Of a stretch of DNA of 64,000 nucleotides, positions 22,316 through 33,203 are shown in pieces (the stretch's first letter is position 1; every line of letters begins with the position of its first letter). Below the pieces are notes generated by a model, which ran no database searches, was not told the DNA's origin, and saw only the letters and a list, made by a program, of their open reading frames with translations. The stretch is from the NCBI GenBank assembly GCA_002786025.1, contig NHNW01000006.1, positions 868,001 through 932,000 of the forward strand, in the 5' to 3' direction. A program made the position numbers and the translations under genes. Source of the stretch: Zasmidium citrigriseum. Its lineage: Eukaryota > Ascomycota > Dothideomycetes > Mycosphaerellales > Mycosphaerellaceae.

Positions 22316-23090
22316 CTTTGATGATGAGCTGGAGTGTGGTGATCAGAGTGTGTCGACTTGGTTTGGGAGCGTCTCTGCAAAGATTTGCCGAAATATGAAG
22401 TTGTTGGCGGCTTATAAATGCAGATTTGCGAGTCCCAAGATTTCGAAGGTTCTGACGCACTGCTATCGATAAGAAGCGGGCCGTTCCCGAAGCTAATTAG
22501 CCTAAATTTGAGGAGGAAGGGGGTTGGGGTTGGGAGCTCTCATGTTGCTTTTCTCTCCATCGTTCTTATCTTCCAACGCAGGATATCAAAAACGTCCGTC
22601 TGGTAACCAACTTCAATCAGGACTTGGAAATTCTTGCAATCTGAAATGACACGTGTGGATTTAAGTCGCATCTAACAGACGAAAGACCGCGACAGTCATG
22701 CCATGGCCAGAGTTTCTGACAGACGAACAAGAGAAAGTTAGGACGAATTGCAGGAGAGCAGGAAGACTTCAGCAAGCTGTCTTCTTGACGTCGTCTTTAT
22801 GAAACGATTGACATGCTCATTGACCCTAATCGCAAGCAAAAGAAACGAACGATACTGAATCACAACTCCAGACTCCTCTCAGCCACAAAAGAGACTCCCA
22901 ACGAATGACATGTGAAGCGAACGCTAAATCCAACTCAAAATTCGAACGATAAGCCAACGCCGACTTCCTTTAAGCATTGTTGCTTTCCTGCTACTGGTCA
23001 GCAAGCTTCAGGTGCTCGGAGTGAAGGACTCAACCTACCTCTACTCTGAACTCCAGCTAAAAATCGGACGAACCGACTGTTAAAATTCCC
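22316..23090. other. Intergenic, promoter side of SQT1
   Basis: No gene is recognised. This contains the SQT1 upstream region and the 3' flank of the small zinc-protein gene ending at 23091. Confidence 0.45.
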
Positions 23091-23367
23091 CTAGTAGTGG
23101 ACGCAATTCCCGCAGCGATAGTGGCCGCAGACGGCGCAGCGGGTCGGACTGAGATCTGGCCCGTTGGTCTGTCGGCAATTGTGGCACATCCTGAAGGTTT
23201 GTCAGATGAAGTGCGAGAGTGAAAGGAAGGGAAAGTACTTACCACCACCCACGCATGCTGGGACGACTGAAGGTACGGCCGGTATGGTGGACATGGCCGA
23301 TGGTCGTGTGAGCTGGGACTTGGAATGAGGCCTTGTCTTGGGCCATGCGAGATTGGGATTGGGCCAT
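23091..23367 (-). CDS. Small RanBP2-like zinc-finger protein, copy A (74 aa)
   Basis: The two exons are 23367-23243 and 23190-23091, with a 52-nt GTAAGT...TTCAG intron that splits a Trp codon in phase 2. The product is 74 residues. The first 40 are polar, His/Ser-rich and probably disordered. The last 35 carry W-x-C-x2-C-x3-N-x8-C-x2-C (Cys 44, 47, 60, 63), then GHYRC and a further C-x2-C at 68 and 71. The first four Cys with Trp and Asn in place closely follow the RanBP2-type finger, which binds single-stranded RNA or ubiquitin in known proteins. A paralogue on the same strand lies 2 kb away and has the same intron position. Function is unknown. Confidence 0.75.
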
Positions 23368-25219
23368 GGTTCTGGGAGTCGAGTTTGAGTCGTTGCAAGA
23401 CGGGTGGAATGGTAATATTGGTGTTGATATGAGTGTGTGCTGATTGTGACTTGATTTGTGACAGGAGACTCACCGTCGGAGACTCGACTTTTATCTTCCT
23501 CTGTTTGATGGCAAGGCGCTCGAAGGTCGCAGGCATCTTGCTATGCTTCGTTGGCAGTCAACTCAGCCATGTTCACAGGTGACGCAGGGAAGAGGGCGAC
23601 GGCATCCATGGAGAGCTGAGATGATACTGATGCTAAGAAGGTCAGCGAACCAGGAATGACGGAGGAGACACTGATGAGGATGCTACATCAACCAAAAGTC
23701 GACGACGTTGCGTGCCTTGGATCTCAACGCCCCGACTATGAACGAAAGCATGAGGCAGTGCTACTATCGTGGCCGCGAGGACGGTGATGATGTTGATGGC
23801 AATTCATCATCGTGAAGGCGATGACGGCGTGTCCGTCCCAGGCCACCAAATCCACGCCGAAAGAAGCCAGCAGCCGAGAGAATGATGAGATTGCCCTCCG
23901 AAACGGCGTCAACGCCCTTTCTCCCTTACTGTTCCGCGGTTGTTATGGGACGAAACCGGGATAAACGTCCAGTAACAAATGTTGCTTTTGGAAGCATGGT
24001 ACGACAAGCTCCTCCAACGTCACTCCAACGGCGTTCGAAAGCAGCGGAGAACATCGCCACCTGAAGGCCTCATGGCGGGCGTTGACGATGAGGATCACTT
24101 GATACCAAGCTGCTGCGACATGAGCGCTTTTCGCGGTGGACCAAGAAGCCAAAGCGATGACTGCCTGGGATCAAAAAGTCAGCTGCGTCTGAAACGCGCC
24201 CAAAGTCAATCTTCCGCACATATCGCGCAAGATCAGGAGGCCCGCGTGGGCGCCACCACGATGAGACCACGACCGCCCTGCGATTGGAGTGGCTCTGCGT
24301 GGGAGAGAAGGAAACAAGCACTCGGTTGGGATATCAGACCCACTGGCCACGCGGGAGGACGTCAGGAAAAGACTGTAGTGCGAGAGCAGGAGGCCGGTCC
24401 GCACTACTTGTCGTGCAAAGGGGCACGTTACGTTGGGATCCTGAGAGGGCTGTGCACTGGAAAATCAACACAACCTCCCGTTCCACCAGGCAATTCTTCA
24501 ACTCCGCCTCAAAGGGCAACAGAGTTGAAATGAGGGCATCGTGAGTCGAGGTAAGTCACACGACCAGAGGTAAGCCGCCTCATCGGAAACGCCCGATGAA
24601 GTGAAGTCGAGCGAACCTCAGCCCTTTTGCCCCTTTCCAGCAGCCGACTTCTCACGCATCGTACAGAAGACCACAAATCGTTCCAGAAAAAATGAGGCTT
24701 GCGGTGCCATGCGATCAGGTGAGTGGGAGGGGAGTGGGAGAGAAATGCTGAGCCACTATGAAGTCGAAGGGAAACGGCTGGTACCCAGGCAAAAAAAGAA
24801 GGCAACCAGGCAACGAAAAAGGGGCGCATCGTGAAATGTCCCACCAGAGCGGTGAGCAACACAGAGCTTTTCTGGAAGATCGCTGCGGCCGCCGACAACC
24901 TGGTTGAGGATCGTCGTACGGGCGGCTATCGGTGTTGGTGATGGTGTGCGGCCTCCTAGGGTCGCGTTAGACGTCCAGACCCGGGAGTAAGTCCAGGGAA
25001 TACAAGAGATGACCAAGATGAAACGGTAGAGATTTGGAAAGTCATTCTATTCAGTCGTGAGACGCAAGGAAGTCTAATGCTCATCCGTCGAAGTCACAGA
25101 AAACATAGTAGTCAAACAATCGCAGAAAGTAACATCCCTGACTCCTCTCAACTCCGAACCCCGCATAAGGAATTGCTCGAAGACATTGCCGAATCGTGTC
25201 AACGCAGTATGCGTCGCTT
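23368..25219. other. 1.85-kb interval between the two small zinc-protein genes
   Basis: Several overlapping frames exist, such as plus 23979-24533 and minus 24509-24898, but none has a recognisable domain or intron structure. I looked for a third copy of the Cys-x2-Cys...GHYR exon here and did not see one. Confidence 0.45.
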
Positions 25220-25631
25220 TTAAGACAAGGTAGTGCAGCAGTGGCCTCGATAGTGACCACAGATGCATCTCTGAGGAGTAGTAGCATTCGTGTTTGTGCC
25301 TCTGCAGTGACAGCACAGCCTTTGATGAGGTCAGAATAAAGTCGACATCAAGATATCAAGTTCCAGATACTCACCACATGCCCTTGATGGGCCCGCCGAA
25401 CTGTTTACCAGCGGGCCCAGGTGCTTGGCAGTGTTTCTTGTTCTGACCCGTCGTGATGTCGCCAAAGGTATTGCCATGCTTGGCGTTTTGGATGCTGATA
25501 TCGGGCTTGAGGACGGGATGGTCAGTGTTCTCGAGGCTGATCTTGATGTTCAGGACATCGGAGTCTGCAATGTCGAGGAGATTCTCGGCTGGCTGCTCGC
25601 GAGCCTGCTGGTTCTTCTCTGTGTTGCCCAT
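25220..25631 (-). CDS. Small RanBP2-like zinc-finger protein, copy B (118 aa)
   Basis: The two exons are 25631-25375 and 25319-25220, with a GTGAGT...AAAG intron that splits a Trp codon in phase 2, exactly as in copy A. Both 3' exons are 100 nt long. The 118-residue product has an 85-residue polar N-terminus unlike copy A. It then has W-L-C-x2-C-x3-N-x8-C-x-C-GHYR (Cys 88, 91, 104, 106) and two more Cys at 113-114. The second Cys pair is one residue shorter than in copy A, which may alter zinc binding. Shared intron phase, 3' exon length and motif show common descent. Confidence 0.72.
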
Positions 25632-27473
25632 ATCGACGTTGAGGTAGGGACTCGAGTCTAGATCTTGTTGAAAATGGCGATGTAAGGTAAGTCGAGACAG
25701 GAGAAGTTAGTGGAAATGCCTGCAGTTAGTGAGACCGCTCGGTATATAAGCAACAACGATGTTAGTCGAAAGATGGATAGGACCTATAAGCATCTGACCA
25801 TGCGTGTCTTCACAGCTCCAGTGGTAATCGCCTTCTCAAGGAGGCGCGCGCGATGCTGACGACAATAGCTCAAGAGAACTGCGGGAAATACTTGCCTTCA
25901 AAGGCCCATGGAGCGCGTGTGATCCAGATAGCCAATATATTGACCGGAAGCAGTGGCACCGAAGTTGTGGACAGCTGAAAGCTGCAGTCCGAGGAGACAA
26001 ATCTCCTCCTGAGGCCTACAGCACCTGCTACTTGCCCCGAATTGACCGGCGACAAGTTTTGGTGCCCTATCAAGTAGAGAAGAATCCTTCCGAATTGCAT
26101 ACTGCAATATGAATCTGGAGTAGACTTCGGCTGATGTAAACGCTGATCCAACCAATACTCAGCCACGCGTTGAGGATCAAATGCTCTAGCACTGAGAAAT
26201 AGGCAGCATGCAAGGGCCGCGGCGCGTTGTATGATGCTTCATTCGCCGCAATTGCCGCCTTCAATACATGTTTGGCGCTGGTGGTGTGAAGAAGGCGTGG
26301 CAATCCTAGTTGCCGCAAAGCAGCCGGCAGATGTAAGTGACGTAGAGTGAGGCGGATTGGACAGCAACAGTCGTAAAGATCTCGTAGACCCGGCTTTCAT
26401 CGTGGCTGGTCAAGAAAACCAGGCAGGCGGTACAATCTCAGAGGCGGAGAGGCCATGCAGCGGTACAAGTCTCGTGCTCATCTTCGTAGAGCGGGCAGTG
26501 CCAATAGCAACACCAGACTCAACTGCTTGCCGGAATGACGGACCAGATACTGCTGCGCCTTACCCAGAGGCATATTGATGCCCGAGAGGCGAGTTAACAG
26601 GCGGCTTTTGGAAGGTGGCCGGTGCTGCTGCGGTCAGTCAGGATGGATATTGGAGCCCAGAGATACCTCTGAAGCTTGAAGACGGTGCCAAAAGCGATAG
26701 TCGTTCAAGCGCGTGAGTGGATGTGACGATATTGTCGTGTCTAAGCCATCCCGCGGGAGTCATGACCTAGATCCCGTTATGAGGCCGCCCAGTATCGCTT
26801 TCTGAGGCCAGCAGGAACATGTCATCTTCGACTGGATAAGTGAGGCGCTTAGTCGATGCCGTAAGTATTGATCTTGACTGCCTGAATGCTCATGTGCATT
26901 CTTCCGCGGCGAGTCGAAGGCGTCTCATGGAAGCTCGTATGAAGGCATCGTTTCGGTTGAGGTCTGGCCGCATGACCGGCCTCCCAAAAGGCGCAGCATT
27001 TTGTAAAGTCATGCAGATCTCCAACGGCATCTTCTGTTGCCCTGAAGACCTTTTGAGAGCGTGTTTTTGATTGTTGAAGTCACGACAGATGGAGAGTCGT
27101 CAACGAGGTGAAGTCGCGTTTGGGGCCTCGGCAATTCGGAAAGTCTCGCGAAGCACGATGAGGTCGTCGGAGAGCGCACACCCGGCAGCTTGGGAAAGGG
27201 TCCCGTCCTCCGTTTCCTTGTGCAAGAATTCCCTGCCATCACCCAAACACCTCCACAACAAACACCCGCGCGCATCTGGGACTCGACTCTGCCACCCTAC
27301 GAGCTCCACCAACCCTCGAGCGACGGTATATCGACGACCAGGAGGCGCGCATGACCTCCGGCGCCTTATCAGCAGCTCCATGATCCACGCGACTCCTTGT
27401 CTTGCCCGGTCAGCAAGACTCTAATACACCACCCTCGAAGGCCGTTCAACAGGCCCGTCCGGCGACAGCGAAA
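25632..27473. other. 1.8-kb interval without a recognisable gene
   Basis: Minus-strand frames at 25870-26318 and plus-strand frames at 26357-26578, 26840-27070 and 27071-27424 lack family signals. The last 400 bp should be the MDM34 promoter and leader. An in-frame upstream ATG at 27402 exists, but MDM34 starts at 27474. Confidence 0.45.
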
Positions 27474-29240
27474 ATGGCCTTCAACTTCAACTGGTCGCCG
27501 CTGATAGCGGATACCGAGCGTGTGCGCGACATGCTCACGAACGCCTTGAACAAATCGCCAAAGCCTCCCATCATTGTTGACGATATCATTGTCAATGAAC
27601 TCAATCTTGGCTCCACCCCGCCCGAGTTGGAGATCCTCGAGATTGGAGATCTGGCAGAAGATCGGTTTCGAGGCATCTTCAAGATGAGCTATACAGGCGA
27701 CGCGTATCTGACACTCAAAACAAGGGTGCAGGCCAATCCGCTCAATACATACCTCTCGACCAAACCGAGCTTCGCATCGCCGCAGCCCTTGGCAGCAAGC
27801 AGTAGTCTGACGATACCCATTCAGATCACACTCTCCGAGTTCCGACTGTCAGGCTTCGTCATATTGGTATTCTCGAAACAAAAGGGCATCACCATTGTCT
27901 TCCGAAACGATCCCCTCGAAAAGCTCAAGGTTTCCTCGACTTTCGACTCGATACCCTTTGTCCGCGATTACCTCCAGAAAACAATCGAGAATCAGCTGCG
28001 AGTGCTGTTCATGGAAGATCTTCCGGCCATCATTCACCGTCTTTCGCTTCGGGTCTTCAGCCCGGACTATCAGACAGCTGAGAACCAGGAGCCAAAGAAA
28101 ACGGACGAAGAACCACCGGTCGACCCATTCGCGAGTCCCGCGCAGCAGCCGATCGATGGCGACGATATCACCTCTTTCTCCCTCGAGACCCCTATCGAGA
28201 CCTACGCATCCTTCTCGCAAAAGAACTTGGTGCGACTTGCGGCCCTTACCGAGAGCCAAAGAACGCTCAGTCTCTTCACTCCCAGCATACGAGATACAGT
28301 ATACCGAGCATGGGCGAGTGCAGCTCAGCGCGACGAAGTGAGCAGCGGCACAAACACACCCACACGACCGATTACATTATCGAGATTACAATCATCGATC
28401 ATGTCACAAAGCGCATTATCGTCAGCTGCGTCGCAGGCTTCAGGAGCTGGCTCGGAAGCTACCAGGCCCAGCTTGGCGAGCATGGCAACTGGGTCGACAT
28501 CGACTGTGTACACTCTGGGCAGTGGCGCATCTAGGGCACGACCAGGGAAGAAGAGGAAGCACAGAATCGTCAATCTCAGGCGGGACAAGACTCAAGGAGA
28601 AGCAAGTGAGGTCGCAAGTGTGTCCAGCAGCTACGAAGACAGCGCGAGTCGGAGCATCAGCGGTTCTGCTCGATCAAGCGTCGACAGGACAGGCACGTTG
28701 GAATCGACCGCGCCCACCAGCAATGAGCGAGAAGGCGAGATAACAACTCCTCCACGAAGTCCAAAGAAGACTGTTGGTTTCAGCGGCGATGCTCCGAGTG
28801 ACGAAAAGGCAGGAAAGCACGAACCTCAGCGATCCCGACCTCAGACGCCCAAATCATTATTGCAACCAGGGCCAGCACACGATGCCGACCCCACGCCGCG
28901 AGCGTCTATGGTGCTGCCGGAGAAGTCAAAGCAACGTCCAGCAATTAATCAACTCCCGAGAATGAAGTCATTCCCTTCTCGGTCACCATCACCGGAACTC
29001 CGACGCTCATCATCTTCAGAGATGGGTCGCACGTCATCTGAGATGCGACTGCAGAGCCTCGTCGCCGCCTTTAGTGAAGGCAGTACTGGAGGCATTCTTG
29101 AGCAGGCTTGGATGCAGAAGATGGCGACCGAGATCGCCAGGAAGGTCGAATTGGAAAGGGCCAAACAACGACCCTGGAGGCCATCATCCGAGGATGGCAT
29201 CTCAGAGAGCGCAGAAGCACCCCCTGCGTATGTATCCTGA
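27474..29240 (+). CDS. MDM34: ERMES complex subunit Mdm34
   Basis: This is a single exon of 588 residues. It starts at [10 protein letters not shown], the conserved N-terminus of Mdm34, so the upstream in-frame ATG at 27402 is not used. The N-terminal ~200 residues form the SMP-like lipid-binding domain ([65 protein letters not shown]). The rest is Ser/Pro/Arg-rich and probably disordered, with a conserved [15 protein letters not shown] patch near residue 360. Mdm34 sits at the mitochondrial side of ER-mitochondria contacts and transfers phospholipids with Mmm1, Mdm10 and Mdm12. It is convergent with the Ecm15-like gene. Confidence 0.96.
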   Translation: MAFNFNWSPLIADTERVRDMLTNALNKSPKPPIIVDDIIVNELNLGSTPPELEILEIGDLAEDRFRGIFKMSYTGDAYLTLKTRVQANPLNTYLSTKPSFASPQPLAASSSLTIPIQITLSEFRLSGFVILVFSKQKGITIVFRNDPLEKLKVSSTFDSIPFVRDYLQKTIENQLRVLFMEDLPAIIHRLSLRVFSPDYQTAENQEPKKTDEEPPVDPFASPAQQPIDGDDITSFSLETPIETYASFSQKNLVRLAALTESQRTLSLFTPSIRDTVYRAWASAAQRDEVSSGTNTPTRPITLSRLQSSIMSQSALSSAASQASGAGSEATRPSLASMATGSTSTVYTLGSGASRARPGKKRKHRIVNLRRDKTQGEASEVASVSSSYEDSASRSISGSARSSVDRTGTLESTAPTSNEREGEITTPPRSPKKTVGFSGDAPSDEKAGKHEPQRSRPQTPKSLLQPGPAHDADPTPRASMVLPEKSKQRPAINQLPRMKSFPSRSPSPELRRSSSSEMGRTSSEMRLQSLVAAFSEGSTGGILEQAWMQKMATEIARKVELERAKQRPWRPSSEDGISESAEAPPAYVS

Positions 29241-29455
29241 GTGTAATACGAATATCTGATTGTCTTTTGGGAGCGTGGCGTCTGGGAGTTTGAAAAGAGG
29301 AAGGCGAATCATGACTGTTATGGTGTTACGACTCTCATTGCATTGGTGGCCTGAGGTTGTACTACCTGATGTTGTGATACCATCCTCTCGAAGAGGAGGC
29401 CTTGGGCAAGAGATAGAATCTGGATATCATTATTACTCCGCTTCAAGAACTCTCA

Positions 29456-30005
29456 TCAAGTCTGAGTCTCAGCATTCTCGCCATTCTGCTCAACTTTCTT
29501 CTCATCCGCCTTGAGCAACTTATCAACTGCCGAGACCTTGTCCTCAAAGCTCTGCTTCTTGTCCGTCCTACTTCCCACTCGGATGTCGCTCTGAATCCTC
29601 ACCACGCCCCTCGCATGCAGCATACTGTGACACTGGCCAATAATGCGCATCACCTCATCCCACGATCCTTCTAAAATGATAGCAAGAAAGCATGAGCAAG
29701 CAGACCCAGCATCTCACGTGCCTCACGTACCCAAAGTGGTTCCCGCCGAATGCATACTATATTTGACGCCGGTCTTCTTGAGCAAACGTTGCACCTCCGC
29801 GACCTCTTGGGAGACGGATGCCGTGGGCGTTCCGAGGGGGATCAGACAGAAATCTCCCGGCACAGAATCATCAGCACCCTATCGTTCTTTATTTTGGTGA
29901 CGATGATTGCACACCGGCGGTACACGCAGCAGGCGTGGGCAACTTGGTCGGCTCGGAATCAGACATTCTGCGGATGAGGTCTTTGAGTTGGGGTGAAGTC
30001 TCCAT
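29456..30005 (-). CDS. Ecm15/UPF0045 (MTH1187-like, putative thiamine-binding) protein
   Basis: The exons are 30005-29915, 29853-29731 and 29670-29456 (429 nt, 142 residues). The 61-nt first intron (GTGTGC...GGGAG) and 60-nt second intron (GTACGT...TTTAG) restore a continuous family pattern. This reads ADFCLIPLGTPTASV, KYSMHSAGTTLEGSWDEV, then HARGVVRIQSDIRVGSRTDK. This is the small ferredoxin-like fold of the MTH1187/YkoF group, which includes yeast Ecm15, and some members bind thiamine. A second in-frame ATG at 29966 may be the true start. The C-terminal tail is charged. The function in fungi is poorly defined. Confidence 0.85.
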
Positions 30006-30057
30006 GGATGAGCTGGATAAAGAAGATCACATGGTCGGAAGGGAATGGACGGGGGTG

Positions 30058-30387
30058 TGGCGTTGAAGGTTTTTTGGCGGCGACGGCTGGCTGGCCGCTT
30101 CTTTGTGCGACTGTTTCTTCTTTCTCTTCTGCGTGACGCCCTTCTTCATCGACCGCCTCGACATTACCGTTAGGGATGGCACCTACGAATCCACTCGCTG
30201 TATACACGGCTCGACTCTTCCTACACCTTACGTCTACGACCTAAAAGACAAGCAGATAACGTCTTAGTAGACCTGGTCGGCAATGGCTATCCTAGCGGGT
30301 ATCTAATCCTTCGTCACAGGTACGCTATTACACTACGCTACCGCATATTCCCACGCCATCACGGAGCCCTTCCGTGTGTAGCGTTGG
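30058..30387 (+). repeat. Diverged dispersed repeat, copy 1 (long form)
   Basis: This shares a colinear series of blocks with 32684-32864: GGCGTTGAAGGTTTT, CTTTGTGCGAC, TGACGCCC, GCCTCGAC, GGTACGCTA and a final CTTCCGT followed by GCGTT. It carries roughly 130-150 extra internal bases absent from copy 2. The copies are direct repeats flanking the lactonase-like gene. No coding capacity, terminal inverted repeats or target duplication was clear. It may be a remnant of a small mobile element or a duplicated promoter fragment. Confidence 0.65.
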
Positions 30388-31187
30388 AGAACGGTTTAAG
30401 TGGATTGGAACTCCTCTTCTCAAATTGACAAATCGTCTGCAAGAAGACGTGGTCCTACGTGCTCGAAGCCGCATTGGGTGGTTTCGCCATCCTCGGCGAT
30501 ACAACGCACGTAGGTGCGATCGAGAGTGAGTGAATTGGTGGAAATTCGTCGTCAGTGGTTTTGGAATCGCCTTCGAGTGTCACTGGAAGAAGCGGCATCT
30601 AGAAGCGCGTCCGCGGCCATCACTCCGAGAGCATGTGCACTTCGGATTGGTTCTGAAAAAGTTCCTAGACCAGGTACGTGGAACTTCATCCAGCCTCACG
30701 CTACTTAACGAAACATGGCACTGCGCTGCAGGAAACCCACGCGGGAAGCCACGGTACTGTAGATGCGGGAGCGTCAACGTCGAGGGAATCCTACTCGTAG
30801 CTTCTCCGACAAGCATCGCAATGCACATCGATGATCTTCTGGCGATCAAGGACCCAACGTGGCGTCTATGAATTGCTATGTGTAAGATTCCAAAGGACTT
30901 TAGTAGGTCGGCTTCACGCTAGACAGCCTGGTATGGTATTGCTACTCCCAAAGCGTGCACCAGGGACATAACCGTACTAGTCGTCGTGACTAGGAGATCT
31001 TCGATATGATATTGAGTTAGACAGAAGATTGCAACGGCTTCAAAGATCAATTGATTCCACATACCCCAACGACCGTTCGCAGCACCAGATGTGAAGATAA
31101 AAAGTCGTCCCTCCAGAGCCATGTAAGAGAACATCCAAGTTCATCATTCTTTCGACCTCACTCGTCACGTCCTAGATACCGCTCGCA
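30388..31187. other. Upstream region of the lactonase-like gene
   Basis: Short frames at 30514-30871 have no family support. Nothing else is recognised before the start codon at 31188. Confidence 0.45.
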
Positions 31188-32399
31188 ATGAAGTTCACGA
31201 CCGTGTCCGCAGCAGCCGCCATGCTTGGTTTGGCCCAACTCGGTGTCGCCAATCCGCTCTCCCATTGGGGCCCACCGAAAGGGCATGATGGGCATCATTG
31301 GGGAAGTCCGTGGAATCCATCTGCGCCTCCAGCAGAAGGCTGTCCTCCAGCCAGACAAGACGAAGCCGGTGCAGCATTCGCCATGAACAACGACCCGGCC
31401 GACAACAGGGTCGTGGCTTTCTCCCGTGACGGTCAGGGCCGCCTTACCCAAGTCGCGACCTACTCAACGGGCGGGAGAGGCCAAGGCGTCGACTTCGATA
31501 CCCAGGGAGGACTGGTCTTGAGTGACGACATGAAATACCTGTACGCCGTCAGCCCTGCCTCGGACCAAGTCACCGTCTTCGAAGTTCATGGTTCCTGCCT
31601 GAAGCGCGTACAGATCATCTACGGCGGCGACCAACCCCTGGCGATTACAGTCAAAGGTCGCACTGCATATGTCCTCGACGGCTCGGTCGCGTCGACCGGA
31701 ATCTTCGGTTTCCACGTTCAGGACAATGGTCAACTCCAGCCCATCACGAATATGACAATTCCCACCAGCACCCCTATCGGTGTCCCGGGAACCGTTCTCT
31801 TCGCCCCGGATGGAAAGAGCGTCGTTGTCACCAATAAAGTCGGCAGTACTCTAGACGTCTTCTCCATTGATAGCGATGGTAACGCTCACGGCCCTACTAC
31901 CAGTCCCTCCTCAGGCCAACGACCCTTCGCTGCATGGTACACCAAGGCTGGCAAGCTTCTGATAGTCGAGTCCGGTCTACCAACCAAGATGAACTCAGGA
32001 GTATCGACCTACAATGTCGAGCCCTCTGGAATGCTCGCGCCCATCACCAAGTCCGCCAAAGACCAGCAAACTGACGGATGCTGGATTGTATCGACCAAGA
32101 ACGACAAGTACGCATACACCGCCAACTTTATCTCTGGAACTCTCTCAAGCTTCAAGTTGGGCAGTGATGGAAGCGCTTCGGTACTCGAAAATGTTGCTGT
32201 CAATCAAGGTAATGCCAGCAACCCTGTGGATCTTTCTATGAGCCGTGATGGGAAGTATCTGTACAACCTCTTGCGTGGTACTGGAGCCATAAGCGGATTT
32301 GTTATCCAGAGCGATGGCTCACTGAAAGAGATTGGCGTCTTTGGTAAAGGAGGAGCTCTGCCTGCAGATTTTGGCGTTTCCGGTATGATTGCGTACTAA
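31188..32399 (+). CDS. Secreted lactonase-family beta-propeller protein
   Basis: This is a single exon of 403 residues. A signal peptide (MKFTTVSAAAAMLGLAQLGVA) is followed by a His/Gly/Pro-rich linker with HDGHHWG, then a seven-bladed propeller of the 6-phosphogluconolactonase-like (Lactonase, 3-carboxymuconate cyclase-like) family. Repeated blade motifs are SDDMKYLYAVSPASDQVTVF, APDGKSVVVTNKVGSTLDVF and MSRDGKYLYNLLRGTGAISG. The family includes cytosolic lactonases, but many fungal members, like this one, are secreted and of unknown substrate. Secretion makes a role in the pentose phosphate pathway unlikely. The gene sits between two copies of a diverged repeat. Confidence 0.88.
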   Translation: MKFTTVSAAAAMLGLAQLGVANPLSHWGPPKGHDGHHWGSPWNPSAPPAEGCPPARQDEAGAAFAMNNDPADNRVVAFSRDGQGRLTQVATYSTGGRGQGVDFDTQGGLVLSDDMKYLYAVSPASDQVTVFEVHGSCLKRVQIIYGGDQPLAITVKGRTAYVLDGSVASTGIFGFHVQDNGQLQPITNMTIPTSTPIGVPGTVLFAPDGKSVVVTNKVGSTLDVFSIDSDGNAHGPTTSPSSGQRPFAAWYTKAGKLLIVESGLPTKMNSGVSTYNVEPSGMLAPITKSAKDQQTDGCWIVSTKNDKYAYTANFISGTLSSFKLGSDGSASVLENVAVNQGNASNPVDLSMSRDGKYLYNLLRGTGAISGFVIQSDGSLKEIGVFGKGGALPADFGVSGMIAY

Positions 32400-32512
32400 A
32401 CGTGCTTGGAGATCGGAAGAGAGGATGTGAGTAGGTGGCGATAAGGAAGGGCCTGAGGTTGACGAGGCCGGAACTTGGGCGTTCCATATCTAGGCCGCCG
32501 TAGTCAAAATTC

Positions 32513-32545
32513 TAGCTATAGTCCACCTTCGGCGGGGTATAGCTA
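32513..32545. other. Short perfect inverted repeat downstream of the lactonase-like gene
   Basis: TAGCTATA at 32513-32520 and TATAGCTA at 32538-32545 are exact reverse complements around a GC-rich 17-base loop that itself can add two C-G pairs. It lies 114 bp after the stop codon and could be a 3'-end RNA structure or chance. Confidence 0.5.
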
Positions 32546-32683
32546 CAGCCAACCACAAATGGTCAAGCCGTGAGCAATGCCGCACATATCTTTACTTGTT
32601 CATGTACAATGCAGAGTCTTCTTGCTATAACTCGAATACATGTGTTGATGGGATTTCGGTCATAGAAGGGGGGAGAGTGCAGG

Positions 32684-32864
32684 TGGCGTTGAAGGTTTTC
32701 GGCGGCGCGCTGGCTGCGTGCGGCTTTGTGCGACCAGACGGAACCGTTTCTTTCCCTCTTTCGCATGACGCCCTCCAACGCCTCGACTATCGCAGTTGAA
32801 GGTACGCTACTACGCTGCAGTACATCTCTGCGCTATCATGGAGCTCTTCCGTATGTGGCGTTCA
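32684..32864 (+). repeat. Diverged dispersed repeat, copy 2 (short form)
   Basis: This matches the outer blocks of 30058-30387 in the same order and orientation but lacks its middle part. It lies between the lactonase-like gene and the IPK1 gene. Similarity is clear in the first ~55 bases and in the last ~55 bases, and weaker between. Confidence 0.65.
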
Positions 32865-33203
32865 TCACAGCGGGAGGGGAGGGCACGAGACTCGAAAAAG
32901 AGTATATTATTATTTTCCGCCTCGACGTTCGACGACAGCAATTCACTCCTCCTCGCTGCCTCCTCCTCCTTGGACCACCGCCGCCAACGGCTTCACGCGC
33001 CGTGCGACCCGGCTTGATGTGAACATCCTCCTCAAAACGGTCACAGCGGGATCTATTTTTCGCCGTCCAACTGTTGGCAAATACCTATCAGGGACCGGCA
33101 GAACCTTCCAACTCCTCGCACTTCTCTGCCCTACATATATTAATCCGGGTCCCTGGGTCTGGCCCTTGACTCGTTTGGAAAACACTTGCAGCAGACAGGA
33201 ACG

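Noticed and set aside
23979..24898. Overlapping 184- and 129-codon frames between the two small zinc-finger genes
   Set aside because: No domain and no intron structure; the finger exon seen in the neighbours is absent.
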